This document shows positions 7,446 through 15,912 of a DNA stretch of 64,000 bases, in pieces. Made by a program: the position numbers and the translations under genes. This DNA is from Pseudoalteromonas luteoviolacea NCIMB 1944 (GTDB lineage: Bacteria > Pseudomonadota > Gammaproteobacteria > Enterobacterales > Alteromonadaceae). The notes beneath the pieces are model-generated. The model was not told where the DNA came from. It saw only the letters and a program-made list of their open reading frames with translations, and searched no databases. The stretch lies in NCBI RefSeq assembly GCF_001625565.1, contig NZ_AUXS01000075.1, forward strand, positions 124,001 to 188,000, read 5' to 3'. Every line of letters starts with the position of its first letter. Position 1 is the first letter of the stretch.

Positions 7446-8456
7446 ATGGAATTACAGCCGCAATATTCAGTGAAAGCCAATGGCAACGAAGTCGCTGAAC
7501 AGCTACGAGATAGAATCGCCGAAGTGAGCGTGACCTTACGTACTGGTTTGTTAAGCGATATGTGTGTTGTTAAGTTTGATAACTTAGAAAAAGCGCCGAT
7601 CACATTGCCACAGCCAACGGATAAGTTGGAGATAGCAATGGGTTATAAGCAGGGAACGGAAGATAGCAAAGCGCCCAGTGTCGAGATGGGTGAATTTCAA
7701 GTTGGAGAGTATCAGATCACAGGGCCGGTGAGGGCGCTTGAATTGGTTGGAAATAAGGTCCTATGGGATCAAAATTTAAAAGCAGCCAAACTCAAATCTT
7801 GGCCCAGTGACCCTGAAAGCCCGCTCACACTTGGCAGTGTTATTTCTGATATTGCCCAGGAGTACGGGTTGACCCCTCGAATTGCCCCTGCGTTAGATAG
7901 CATTACGTTACCGCAAATCGAGCAAAGTGAAAGTGACATGCAGCTGATGAGTAAGCTTGCACAGCAGCACGATGCGGTAATGAAAATTATCAATGACAAC
8001 CTTATTTTCATGAAAAAAGGCACAGGTCGTTCTTTGTCTGGCCAGCCTTTACCACAGGTCACGCTTGAACCAAAGTGGATCATTGATTGGAAGTTCAACA
8101 CCTTGCACTATCGATTGACTAAAGAGGTCGTGGCTAAGTATCACGATCTAGGTATTGCACAGTTGCAAACAGTCTCTGCTGGCGGTGGCACGCCGAGCTT
8201 AACGTTACCGTATACGTACGCCGATGAAGCAAGTGCGCAGCATGCCGCAGACAGCAAATTGGCGCAACTTACACGGGCGCATGTCAGTGCAGATATGGTG
8301 GTTTACGGTAATCCAGACATTATGGCGGGCGCTGTTGTTGAAGTGCAAGGGACTCAAAGCGCATTAGATAAGCGTTGGTTTGTCAAAGAAGTGCGACATG
8401 TAATTAATGGTCATGGTTTCTTGTCTTACTTAAGCTGCGAAACGCTGACAGAATAA
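7446..8456 (+). CDS. Late control/hub protein D (GpD-like)
   Basis: A 336-residue protein of the phage late control D family, the gp27-like hub at the baseplate centre on which the spike sits. Recognisable segments are the N-terminal beta-barrel region (VTLRTGLLSDMCVVKFDN), LTLGSVISDIAQEYGLTPR, and QSESDMQLMSKLAQQHDA, followed by a second barrel. It is the last tail gene; a likely terminator follows at 8491-8518 and chromosomal genes begin after it. No ogr, integrase or lysis gene follows, unlike in P2. Confidence 0.9.
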   Translation: MELQPQYSVKANGNEVAEQLRDRIAEVSVTLRTGLLSDMCVVKFDNLEKAPITLPQPTDKLEIAMGYKQGTEDSKAPSVEMGEFQVGEYQITGPVRALELVGNKVLWDQNLKAAKLKSWPSDPESPLTLGSVISDIAQEYGLTPRIAPALDSITLPQIEQSESDMQLMSKLAQQHDAVMKIINDNLIFMKKGTGRSLSGQPLPQVTLEPKWIIDWKFNTLHYRLTKEVVAKYHDLGIAQLQTVSAGGGTPSLTLPYTYADEASAQHAADSKLAQLTRAHVSADMVVYGNPDIMAGAVVEVQGTQSALDKRWFVKEVRHVINGHGFLSYLSCETLTE

Positions 8457-8490
8457 TTATTTTTCACCTTATAAATATTAAATATTTCAT

Positions 8491-8518
8491 ACCGCACTGC
8501 TGATCATGCGGTGCTTTT
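8491..8518 (+). terminator. Probable terminator after the tail cluster
   Basis: ACCGCA (8491-8496) pairs with TGCGGT (8507-8512), followed by GCTTTT. A short stem, but placed 35 bp after the last tail gene. Confidence 0.55.
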
Positions 8519-8540
8519 CCTTCCAAACCCCCTACCTCCA

Positions 8541-8601
8541 AGGTCGTCTCACTTGTTTGCTCACGTGCATTGCTCTATGCATAAACAGGTTGAGACGACC
8601 T
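8541..8601. repeat. Long palindromic element at the edge of the tail cluster
   Basis: AGGTCGTCTCA (8541-8551) and TGAGACGACCT (8591-8601) are perfect inverted repeats; pairing continues inward with CTTGTTT (8552-8558) against AAACAGG (8583-8589, one G-T) and a terminal TGCAT/ATGCA hairpin. It lies between the converging GpD and DMT transporter genes. It may be a bidirectional terminator, a REP-like element or a scar of the island boundary. Confidence 0.65.
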
Positions 8602-8615
8602 CTTTCCAATTATAA

Positions 8616-9509
8616 TTACCCTTTTAAGAGTAAAACTATCCCTACCAAAGCTGTTACCCCACCCAATAGCATAGCGCGTGTCACATGCTCTTTTCTGATC
8701 AAGCTCATTGTCATAACCATTAATGGCGCGGCTGAAAAAATTGTTTGTGCTACCGCAGGATCGGTATTGTTGACAGAGATAAGTTGTAACCATAAACCGA
8801 TGAAGGTGCCAAAGAAAACCGCCGCAAATAACCAAGCTTTGCCCTCAATCCCTTTGAGCGTAATGGCGCGTGTTAAGCTGCTGTGTTTTATTGTCGCAAC
8901 TATCATTGCCACCACGAGCGTGCCCGCAGCAAGGCGTATTATGGCTGCCCACAAACTGCTGATGTCATCATTATTTAGCGCACCTTTTGAAAGAACCATC
9001 CCAGCGGCTTGGCATGTTGCGGCACCGAGCGCAAATAATACGCCTTTACGGTAAGTCTCTTTATCTAGTTCAGGCAGTTTTTGACTGGGCTTGACTGCAA
9101 TAACGACCCCTATGGTCGTAACCACAATACCGAGCCAAGCAGTGGCAGATAGATATACGCTTAGCAGTGCGATATTCAATAATCCGGCAATGGCAGGTGC
9201 TAGAGATTCGATCACCAGTGTTCGGGCTGGGCCAATATTGCGCAGGGCAGCGAAGTAGGCACTATCTCCAATTGCAATACCGACAATGCCGCTGGCAATT
9301 AACCACCCCCAACTTATATAACTAGAGGGCAATTGGCTGTCCCAAGTGAAAAGCAATACGGCCCCCATCAGTGCAGAGGCTATTACCCCCTTAGCGACAT
9401 TGAGCTCTAGGGGGTTTAAATGATGGCTAAAACGTTTATATAAAAGGGTTGAAAATGCCCACACTGCAGCTGCACAAAATGCAGCAATCTCTCCTATACC
9501 CACAATCAT
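8616..9509 (-). CDS. EamA/DMT-family transporter
   Basis: A 297-residue inner membrane protein with about ten hydrophobic segments in two halves of five, the layout of EamA (drug/metabolite) transporters. Motifs include FCAAAVWAFSTLLYKRF near the start and, in the second half, FFGTFIGLWLQLISV. Substrate cannot be predicted. It converges with the tail cluster and is probably the first ordinary chromosomal gene beyond it. The ATG at 9509 has only a weak ribosome site. Confidence 0.85.
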   Translation of the reverse strand: MIVGIGEIAAFCAAAVWAFSTLLYKRFSHHLNPLELNVAKGVIASALMGAVLLFTWDSQLPSSYISWGWLIASGIVGIAIGDSAYFAALRNIGPARTLVIESLAPAIAGLLNIALLSVYLSATAWLGIVVTTIGVVIAVKPSQKLPELDKETYRKGVLFALGAATCQAAGMVLSKGALNNDDISSLWAAIIRLAAGTLVVAMIVATIKHSSLTRAITLKGIEGKAWLFAAVFFGTFIGLWLQLISVNNTDPAVAQTIFSAAPLMVMTMSLIRKEHVTRAMLLGGVTALVGIVLLLKG

Positions 9510-9630
9510 CTTTGTTATTTAGTAATCTAATCTGGCTGTACTGTAATTATTTTGTGAATTTATGCAACGTAATTGAGCTTAATAGTGACCGTGATTGTTC
9601 CCTCCCCATGTAATTTACCAACTTCAAAAA

Positions 9631-9658
9631 TAAACTTTCAGTTTTTATTGAAAGTTTA
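9631..9658. repeat. Ten-base perfect inverted repeat in a divergent promoter region
   Basis: TAAACTTTCA (9631-9640) and TGAAAGTTTA (9649-9658) with an 8-base loop, between the divergent DMT transporter and the small membrane protein. AT-rich and without a clean T tract, so an operator is as likely as a terminator. Confidence 0.4.
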
Positions 9659-9737
9659 GAACTTATTTTGCTACACTCTGTTGTGTTGAAATAGTCGTGT
9701 GCTTAAATCGGCCTGTGGCCACTTGTTGGAGAACATA

Positions 9738-9932
9738 ATGATCCTAGATGCGATTCAAATTAATTTAATTCTTTTGAGCTTTTGTATGTTTATCTCTTGT
9801 TTGATCATGGCTATGACTGAGTCAAAGCTGTTTGTCGGAGAGCAACGTCTAAAAGTGAGTATTGAATATGGGATTTTTGCTTCTGCAGGGCTGATAGTAA
9901 GTGTCGTATTAGGGTACGGCTATTTCGGTTAA
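9738..9932 (+). CDS. Small two-helix membrane protein
   Basis: A 64-residue protein with two hydrophobic helices (about residues 5-25 and 42-60) and a short charged segment between them (ESKLFVGEQRLK). I start it at the ATG at 9738, which has GGAGA six bases upstream; an in-frame upstream ATG at 9699 has no ribosome site. Family not recognised. A hairpin at 9951-9973 can end its transcript. Confidence 0.6.
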   Translation: MILDAIQINLILLSFCMFISCLIMAMTESKLFVGEQRLKVSIEYGIFASAGLIVSVVLGYGYFG

Positions 9933-9950
9933 TCATCTACTTGCATGACA

Positions 9951-9976
9951 GGGTGCTATTTGCTTTGGCACCCTTT
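9951..9976 (+). terminator. Probable terminator after the small membrane protein
   Basis: GGGTGC (9951-9956) and GCACCC (9968-9973) enclose an 11-base loop and are followed by TTTAT. The right arm merges into the tandem repeats that follow. Confidence 0.6.
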
Positions 9977-10022
9977 ATCCTTTCACCCTTTATCCTTTCA
10001 CCCTTTATCCTTTCACCCTTTA
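9971..10022. repeat. 15-bp tandem repeats
   Basis: CCCTTTATCCTTTCA is repeated at 9971, 9986 and 10001, with a partial fourth copy CCCTTTA at 10016. The units are identical. The rest of the 9933-10301 spacer holds the MetJ boxes and otherwise no gene. Confidence 0.95.
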
Positions 10023-10203
10023 ACTCCATCCAAATATAAACTTCACATGTGTAATGAGTAAACTCACTCAACTCACTGAGTTTCCTGCCTTATTTTGTCT
10101 TCAATTTTCCCTTCCTAATTTTTGACAGTATCGAGACTGTTTTAAGTGATAGAGGCTTGTCTACTCGTTTTTGCCTATGGTTTATTTTGGTATTGTTTAA
10201 TTT

Positions 10204-10227
10204 AGACGTCTGAACATCTAGAAGTTG
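10204..10227. promoter_or_regulatory. MetJ operator upstream of metA
   Basis: AGACGTCT at 10204-10211 is a perfect met box, the 8-base MetJ target. The two adjoining octamers, 10212-10219 and 10220-10227, each match 5 of 8 positions, giving the tandem arrangement MetJ needs. It lies about 75 bases before the metA start, consistent with methionine repression of the metA-metH operon. MetJ itself is not in the window. Confidence 0.8.
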
Positions 10228-10301
10228 ATATTTTATGGCGTTCGTTCATAATGTCAGTCAATATATTGCAGTTAGTTTTTGTCTATTCTGGGGAGGATCT
10301 C

Positions 10302-11249
10302 ATGCCGATCACTGTTAAAGACGAATTACCCGCCATTGCGAGGTTGCGTCACGAAAATGTATTTGTGATGCCAAAAAGTCGCGCGATGTCTCAAGAGATC
10401 CGTCCTATGCGATTGGCAATCTTGAACTTAATGCCAAATAAGGTAGAGACAGAGGTTCAATTTATTCGTTTATTGGCAAATACGCCGTTGCAAGTAAATG
10501 TGGATTTGCTTAGGTTGGATACTCATCGCAGTTCAGAAAACTCAGAACAACATTTGAATATGTTTTATCGTTACTTCTCAGAGGTAAAAGAGGAAAACTA
10601 CGATGCTTTGATTGTCACAGGCGCACCTTTGGCACATTTAGAGTATTCAGATGTGATCTATTGGCAAGAGCTACAAGCATTTTTTGACTGGGCCGAGCAT
10701 CATGTTACTTCAACGCTATTCTCCTGTTGGGCTGCTCATGCTGGCTTATATCACCATCATGGATTGAAGCGTGAATTAAAAGAGCAAAAACTTTGTGGCG
10801 TATTTAAACACCGAGTTTATTTTGATCACGGTGCACTAACACGAGGTTTTGACGATGAGTTTTTAGTGCCTCATTCCCGTTATGGTCATATTGATATTGA
10901 GAAAATCAATCGCAAAGAAGACTTAGTTGTATTGGCAGGCTCTGAACAAGTCGGTGCCTATCTACTTAAGAATAATACAGGGAGCCAAGTGTATATTACG
11001 GGACATCCAGAATATGATGCTGATACATTGCAAAAAGAGTACTTACGAGATCTGCAAAATGGACCTGATGCCCCTATGCCTGACAACTACTTCCCAAACA
11101 ATGACTCGGGTGTTAAGCCATCAAAAACCTGGCAAAGCCACGCCTTTTTATTATTTTCAAATTGGTTAAACTATTATGTTTACCAAACAACTCCGTACGA
11201 TATTAATCTCGTTAGCCAAGACGTAAGGACTAACAATTATGCCGAATAA
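10302..11249 (+). CDS. metA: Homoserine O-succinyl/acetyltransferase MetA
   Basis: MetA (315 residues) acylates homoserine, the first dedicated step of methionine synthesis. The start at 10302 is chosen because MPITVKDELPAIARLRHENV matches the family start and GGGAGG lies five bases upstream. Visible motifs: MRLAILNLMPNKVETE, VTGAPL, the nucleophile loop FSCWAAHAG with its Cys, HRVYFDHGAL, and HSRYGHI and TGHPEYD with catalytic His and Glu. Acyl donor specificity cannot be safely read by eye; succinyl-CoA is usual in gammaproteobacteria. It overlaps the next gene by 11 bases and is preceded by a MetJ operator, so metA and the two metH parts form one methionine operon. Confidence 0.95.
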   Translation: MPITVKDELPAIARLRHENVFVMPKSRAMSQEIRPMRLAILNLMPNKVETEVQFIRLLANTPLQVNVDLLRLDTHRSSENSEQHLNMFYRYFSEVKEENYDALIVTGAPLAHLEYSDVIYWQELQAFFDWAEHHVTSTLFSCWAAHAGLYHHHGLKRELKEQKLCGVFKHRVYFDHGALTRGFDDEFLVPHSRYGHIDIEKINRKEDLVVLAGSEQVGAYLLKNNTGSQVYITGHPEYDADTLQKEYLRDLQNGPDAPMPDNYFPNNDSGVKPSKTWQSHAFLLFSNWLNYYVYQTTPYDINLVSQDVRTNNYAE

Positions 11250-12330
11250 CAGTGTGCCATTTGAGCCTATCGATGGCCAAGCCATATCTGAAGCGCTGAA
11301 AAAGACGATGCAAGAGCGCATCGTTATTTTAGACGGTGCAATGGGAACCATGATCCAAAAACATAAGTTTGAGGAAGAAGACTACCGTGGAGAGCGCTTT
11401 AAAGATTGGCATGTGTTGATCAAAGGCAACAATGACTTGTTAAGTTTGACCCAGCCTGATGTGATTAAGCAAATTCATCGAGAGTACCTGGAAGCGGGTG
11501 CTGATATCATTGAAACCAATACGTTTAACTCGACCACCATTTCAATGGAAGACTATGACATGGCCAGTTTAAGCCGTGAAATAAACTTCGAGTCAGCAAA
11601 GTTAGCGCGTCAAGTATGTGATGAATTTACCGCCAAAGATCCAAGCAAACCACGTTATGTGGGTGGTGTACTTGGTCCGACGTCAAAAACATGCTCTATT
11701 TCTCCAGATGTAAATGATCCGGGTTATCGTAATGTGACCTTTGATGCGCTGGTGGAAGCGTACATAGAATCAACCCTTGCCTTAATTGAAGGCGGCGCGC
11801 ATCTTATTTTGATAGAAACGATTTTTGATACACTCAATGCAAAAGCGGCGGCTTACGGTGTAGAAGAGGCATTTGAGCAAGCGGGCATTCGCTTGCCTGT
11901 AATGATTTCAGGGACTATCACTGACGCGTCTGGTCGCACTTTATCAGGGCAAACTACAGAAGCATTTTACAACTCCATTCGTCATATTAAGCCTATTTCT
12001 ATTGGTTTAAATTGTGCGTTGGGCCCCGACCTACTGCGCCCTTATGTTGAAGAGTTATCTCGTGTATGCGAAACATTCACTTCTGTGCACCCCAATGCGG
12101 GCTTACCCAATGAGTTTGGTGAGTATGACTTAGAAGCTGATGATATGAGCAAAGAGATTGTTGACTGGGGTAAAGAAGGCTTTATCAATATTGTAGGCGG
12201 GTGCTGTGGTACGACACCTGAACATATTAAAGCCTTTGCAGATGGTTTGAATACTGTGTTACCGCGTAAGCTTCCTGAGCTTGAAGTACGCATGCGTTTA
12301 TCAGGCCTTGAAGCCTGTAATCTGAATTAG
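11239..12330 (+). CDS. metH: Methionine synthase, homocysteine-binding part (split MetH)
   Basis: A 363-residue protein equal to the N-terminal module of cobalamin-dependent methionine synthase. It contains the start motif ILDGAMGTMIQ and the three zinc cysteines that activate homocysteine: C259 in IGLNCALGP and C322-C323 in VGGCCGTTPEH; their 63-residue spacing equals that of E. coli C247-C310. It ends right after MRLSGLE, which in E. coli MetH is the linker to the folate domain. The remaining domains are encoded by the next gene in a different frame with its own ribosome site. It overlaps metA by 11 bases. It is either a natural two-subunit enzyme or a broken gene; intact motifs on both sides favour the former. 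Confidence 0.9.
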   Translation: MPNNSVPFEPIDGQAISEALKKTMQERIVILDGAMGTMIQKHKFEEEDYRGERFKDWHVLIKGNNDLLSLTQPDVIKQIHREYLEAGADIIETNTFNSTTISMEDYDMASLSREINFESAKLARQVCDEFTAKDPSKPRYVGGVLGPTSKTCSISPDVNDPGYRNVTFDALVEAYIESTLALIEGGAHLILIETIFDTLNAKAAAYGVEEAFEQAGIRLPVMISGTITDASGRTLSGQTTEAFYNSIRHIKPISIGLNCALGPDLLRPYVEELSRVCETFTSVHPNAGLPNEFGEYDLEADDMSKEIVDWGKEGFINIVGGCCGTTPEHIKAFADGLNTVLPRKLPELEVRMRLSGLEACNLN

Positions 12331-12341
12331 GAAGTATCATT

Positions 12342-14969
12342 ATGACGCAATCTACTGCTGTATTTACAAACGTTGGGGAAAGAACCAATGTCACAGGTTC
12401 AGCACGCTTTAAACGACTCATTTTAGAAGAAGATTACGAAACCGCGCTTGAAGTTGCCAGAGAGCAGGTTGAAGGCGGTGCTCAGGTGATTGATATCAAC
12501 ATGGATGAAGCCATGTTGGACTCAAAAATGGCGATGGTGAAATTTTTGAACCTCATTGCTTCTGAACCTGAAATTTCAAAAGTACCTATCATGGTTGACT
12601 CCTCTAAATGGGATGTCATCGTTGCGGGTCTGAAATGTATTCAGGGCAAGGCCATTGTAAACTCTATCTCGCTAAAAGAGGGTAGAGAGCCGTTTGTGCG
12701 CCAAGCCAAGATTTTAAAACGTTTTGGTGCGGCTGTTGTCGTTATGGCGTTTGACGAAGTTGGTCAGGCTGAAACGGCAGATCGTAAATTTGAAATCTGT
12801 GAGCGCTCTTACAAAATTCTTGTTGATGAGCTTGGCTTCCCGCCAGAAGACATTATTTTTGATCCGAATATTTTTGCTGTTGCCACAGGTATTGAAGAGC
12901 ATGACAACTACGCAGTTGAGTTCATTGAAGGCACGCGCCGCATAAAGCAAAACTTACCGCACTGTAAGGTATCTGGCGGTGTTTCAAATGTGTCGTTTTC
13001 TTTCCGAGGCAACAACCCTGTTCGTGAAGCTATCCATTCAGTCTTTTTATACCACGCCATCAAAGCGGGAATGGATATGGGAATCGTCAACGCCAGCCAA
13101 CTAGCTGTGTATGATGATATTCCACTTGAATTGAGAAATGCAGTTGAGGATGTGATCCTCAATACTGACCCCGGCGCAGGAGAACGCTTAGTTGATATCG
13201 CGCCTAAGTACTCAGGTATGGCGCAAGCTGAGAAAAAAGAGGACTTAGAGTGGCGTACATGGCCAGTTGCGAAAAGGCTAGAGCATGCCCTTGTTAAGGG
13301 GATCACAGAGTATATCGATGAAGATACCGAAGAGTGCCGCTTAAGCTTTGAGAAGCCGATTCAGGTTATTGAAGGGCCACTGATGGACGGCATGAATGTA
13401 GTCGGTGATTTATTCGGTGCCGGTAAAATGTTCTTGCCTCAGGTGGTCAAGTCAGCCCGTGTAATGAAGCGCGCGGTGGCTTACCTTGACCCATTTATCG
13501 AAGCAGAGAAGGAAGAAGGCGCGAGCAACGGAAAAATAGTTATGGCCACTGTGAAAGGCGATGTACACGATATTGGTAAGAACATCGTGGGTGTTGTGCT
13601 GCAGTGTAACAACTATGAAGTAGTTGATTTAGGTGTGATGGTACCCGCTGAAAAAATATTGCAAACGGCCATCGATGAAAAAGCAGATGCCATTGGACTG
13701 TCCGGCCTTATTACCCCTTCACTAGATGAAATGGTACATGTGGCAAAAGAAATGACACGTCGAGGCTTTGACATCCCGCTTTTAATTGGCGGGGCGACCA
13801 CATCTAAAGCACACACTGCGGTGAAAATTGAACCACAGTACGACAAAGGCGTTATTTACGTTAACAATGCCAGTCGTGCAGTGGGCGTCGTTTCTAGTTT
13901 GCTGAGTGATACGCAAAAGCCTGTCTTTTTAGAAAAAACAGCCAATGAATACGTGAAGGTCCGTGAACAGCAAGCGCGTAAAAAACCGCGTTCTAAGCCT
14001 GTGACTTTAGGCCGAGCTCGGGACAATGCCACTAAGTTGGACTGGGATAATTACACACCGCCTAAACCTAAGAAATTGGGAATTACCGAGTTTAAAGACG
14101 TTAGTATCGCCACATTGCGTCAATATATAGATTGGACTCCCTATTTCATGACATGGTCTTTGGCAGGGAAATACCCGCGTATATTAGAAGATGAAATAGT
14201 TGGTGAAGAGGCTAAAAAGCTATTTGCTGATGCCAATGCAATGCTCGATGAGTTAGAGCAAACAGGTAAGTTGCAACCGCTTGGTGTAATAGGGTTATTT
14301 CCTGCAAACCGAGTAGACGACGATATCGAAATTTATGCCGATGAATCTCGAACAGAGGTGATTGGTAAATCGTGTCAGTTACGTCAACAAACGGAAAAAA
14401 CAGATTTCCCAAATTACTGTTTAGCTGACTACGTTGCTCCAAAGGGTATTGAGGACTATTTTGGCGCATTTGCAGTCACAGGTGGTCTTGAAGAGGATGA
14501 TCTGGCGGATGCGTTTGACGCACAGCAAGATGATTACAATAAGATCATGGTCAAGGCGGTGGCAGATAGACTCGCAGAAGCCTTTGCCGAGTACTTGCAC
14601 GAGCAAGTTCGTAAGGAGTATTGGGGTTTTGCTGCTGATGAGTCATTAACGAATGAAGAGCTTATTCGCGAAAACTACCAAGGTATTAGACCTGCACCGG
14701 GTTACCCTGCATGTCCTGAGCACACGGAGAAGAAAAAAATCTGGTCGTTGTTAGATGTTGAAAACCGCATTGGTATGAAGCTAACGAGCTCTTACGCAAT
14801 GTGGCCAGGTGCAGCTGTTTCCGGCTGGTACTTCTCGCATCCTGACTCTAAGTATTTTGCAGTTGCTACCATTCAAAAAGATCAAGTTGAAGACTACGCT
14901 CGCCGTAGTGATATGTCTATAGAAGAAGCTGAGCGTTGGTTGTCACCTAACCTTGGTTACGATACTTAA
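12342..14969 (+). CDS. metH: Methionine synthase, folate/B12/activation part (split MetH)
   Basis: An 875-residue protein equal to the rest of MetH. Order: pterin-binding domain opening FTNVGERTNVTGSARF; four-helix cap; cobalamin domain with DVHDIGKN, where H409 would be the lower axial ligand of B12, followed by the SGLITPS and GGATTS nucleotide-loop motifs; and the AdoMet reactivation domain with RPAPGYPACPEH. All motifs look intact, including the reactivation domain that some two-subunit enzymes lack. The ATG at 12342 has GGAAG ten bases upstream. It begins 11 bases after the first subunit and shares its transcript, so the two should assemble into one enzyme. A strong terminator follows. 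Confidence 0.92.
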   Translation: MTQSTAVFTNVGERTNVTGSARFKRLILEEDYETALEVAREQVEGGAQVIDINMDEAMLDSKMAMVKFLNLIASEPEISKVPIMVDSSKWDVIVAGLKCIQGKAIVNSISLKEGREPFVRQAKILKRFGAAVVVMAFDEVGQAETADRKFEICERSYKILVDELGFPPEDIIFDPNIFAVATGIEEHDNYAVEFIEGTRRIKQNLPHCKVSGGVSNVSFSFRGNNPVREAIHSVFLYHAIKAGMDMGIVNASQLAVYDDIPLELRNAVEDVILNTDPGAGERLVDIAPKYSGMAQAEKKEDLEWRTWPVAKRLEHALVKGITEYIDEDTEECRLSFEKPIQVIEGPLMDGMNVVGDLFGAGKMFLPQVVKSARVMKRAVAYLDPFIEAEKEEGASNGKIVMATVKGDVHDIGKNIVGVVLQCNNYEVVDLGVMVPAEKILQTAIDEKADAIGLSGLITPSLDEMVHVAKEMTRRGFDIPLLIGGATTSKAHTAVKIEPQYDKGVIYVNNASRAVGVVSSLLSDTQKPVFLEKTANEYVKVREQQARKKPRSKPVTLGRARDNATKLDWDNYTPPKPKKLGITEFKDVSIATLRQYIDWTPYFMTWSLAGKYPRILEDEIVGEEAKKLFADANAMLDELEQTGKLQPLGVIGLFPANRVDDDIEIYADESRTEVIGKSCQLRQQTEKTDFPNYCLADYVAPKGIEDYFGAFAVTGGLEEDDLADAFDAQQDDYNKIMVKAVADRLAEAFAEYLHEQVRKEYWGFAADESLTNEELIRENYQGIRPAPGYPACPEHTEKKKIWSLLDVENRIGMKLTSSYAMWPGAAVSGWYFSHPDSKYFAVATIQKDQVEDYARRSDMSIEEAERWLSPNLGYDT

Positions 14970-14981
14970 GCCATGCCAATG

Positions 14982-15018
14982 GACTTGTTAGGGGCAAATA
15001 CCCTAACAAGTCTTTTTT
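14982..15018 (+). terminator. Intrinsic terminator of the metA-metH operon
   Basis: GACTTGTTAGGG (14982-14993), loop GCAAATA, CCCTAACAAGTC (15001-15012), then six T. Twelve perfect pairs. Confidence 0.95.
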
Positions 15019-15216
15019 GCTGTATTCTTAGTATTTTTTTAATGAATTTAGCGGGTTGCATACAGCCTTTGCCGTGTTATATTTTTAGCTATGTAGTAGC
15101 GTATTCATTGCCGTTCAGGCTGCTCTTTTTGCTGCCTCTCCCATTATTTGGCCTGTGAGGGTCGGTTTTTTATCGTAATGAATAGTATAAATTTAGTGGT
15201 GAAGTAGTGAGTGTAT

Positions 15217-15912
15217 ATGCTTAAATTTTCCAGTGTTACTAAAAATTACGAAGAAAGCACCGTGGTTACTCAAGCATTACAACCTTTTAATTTACAAGTT
15301 GCATCGGGAGATTTTATTGCATTGGTTGGCCCATCTGGTTCGGGAAAAACGACCTTTTTAAACATTGCTGGATTATTAGAGTCTCCCAGCTCTGGCGAAT
15401 ATACTTTTTTAGATAAAGACGTAAAGACACTCAGTGATAAACAAAAATCCCGACTAAGAAGTTCTGATATTGGGTTTGTTTTTCAGAGCTTCCATCTACT
15501 TCCCGAATTAAATGTCTACGATAATGTGGAAATTCCGTTGCGCTACAGCCGGGTACCTGCTAAGCAGCGCCGTGCCAGTGTGATGTCATTACTTGAGCAA
15601 GTCGGGCTGTGTGACAGAATTAATTGTAAACCAAACCAGTTATCTGGAGGTCAACAGCAAAGGGTAGCTATTGCGCGCGCGTTAGTTGGTAAACCCTCAC
15701 TCATATTGGCTGATGAGCCAACTGGGAATTTGGACTCAAAAAATGCCGCAGATATTATGGCCATTTTATCGTCCTTCAACCAATGTGGTACCACGATTTT
15801 AATGGTCACTCATAGTTTAAAGTTGGCACTGCAAGCAAAGCGAACGATTGAGATCCGCGACGGTATTTTAAAAGAGCGCTGTATCGAACATTATGCAGCA
15901 AGGTGGGGCTAA
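15217..15912 (+). CDS. ABC transporter ATP-binding protein (MacB/LolD type), copy 1
   Basis: A 231-residue ATPase with Walker A GPSGSGKTT, Q-loop VFQSFHLLPELNVYDNVE, signature LSGGQQQRVAIARAL, Walker B LILADEPTGNLDS and the switch His in VTHS. The ELNVYDNVE stretch is typical of the MacB/LolD/YknY group that drives FtsX-like permeases, which usually move substrates at or beyond the periplasm rather than through the membrane. The start ATG at 15217 lines up with the copy at 19398; a GTG two codons upstream is possible. Its two permeases follow after an odd gap of about 600 bases, whereas copy 2 has none. Confidence 0.9.
   Translation: MLKFSSVTKNYEESTVVTQALQPFNLQVASGDFIALVGPSGSGKTTFLNIAGLLESPSSGEYTFLDKDVKTLSDKQKSRLRSSDIGFVFQSFHLLPELNVYDNVEIPLRYSRVPAKQRRASVMSLLEQVGLCDRINCKPNQLSGGQQQRVAIARALVGKPSLILADEPTGNLDSKNAADIMAILSSFNQCGTTILMVTHSLKLALQAKRTIEIRDGILKERCIEHYAARWG

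Noticed and set aside
8506..9054. Plus-strand frame of 182 codons opposite the DMT transporter
   Set aside because: Covers the palindrome and lies antisense to a clear membrane transporter; no ribosome site or family character.
11239..14969. MetH split as a plain sequencing frameshift
   Set aside because: Not only a frame change but also a stop, a spacer and a fitting ribosome site stand between the parts, exactly at a domain linker; an error would not normally create all of these. Cannot be fully excluded.
14973..15158. 61-codon frame after metH
   Set aside because: It runs through the perfect terminator stem at 14982-15012 and lacks coding character.
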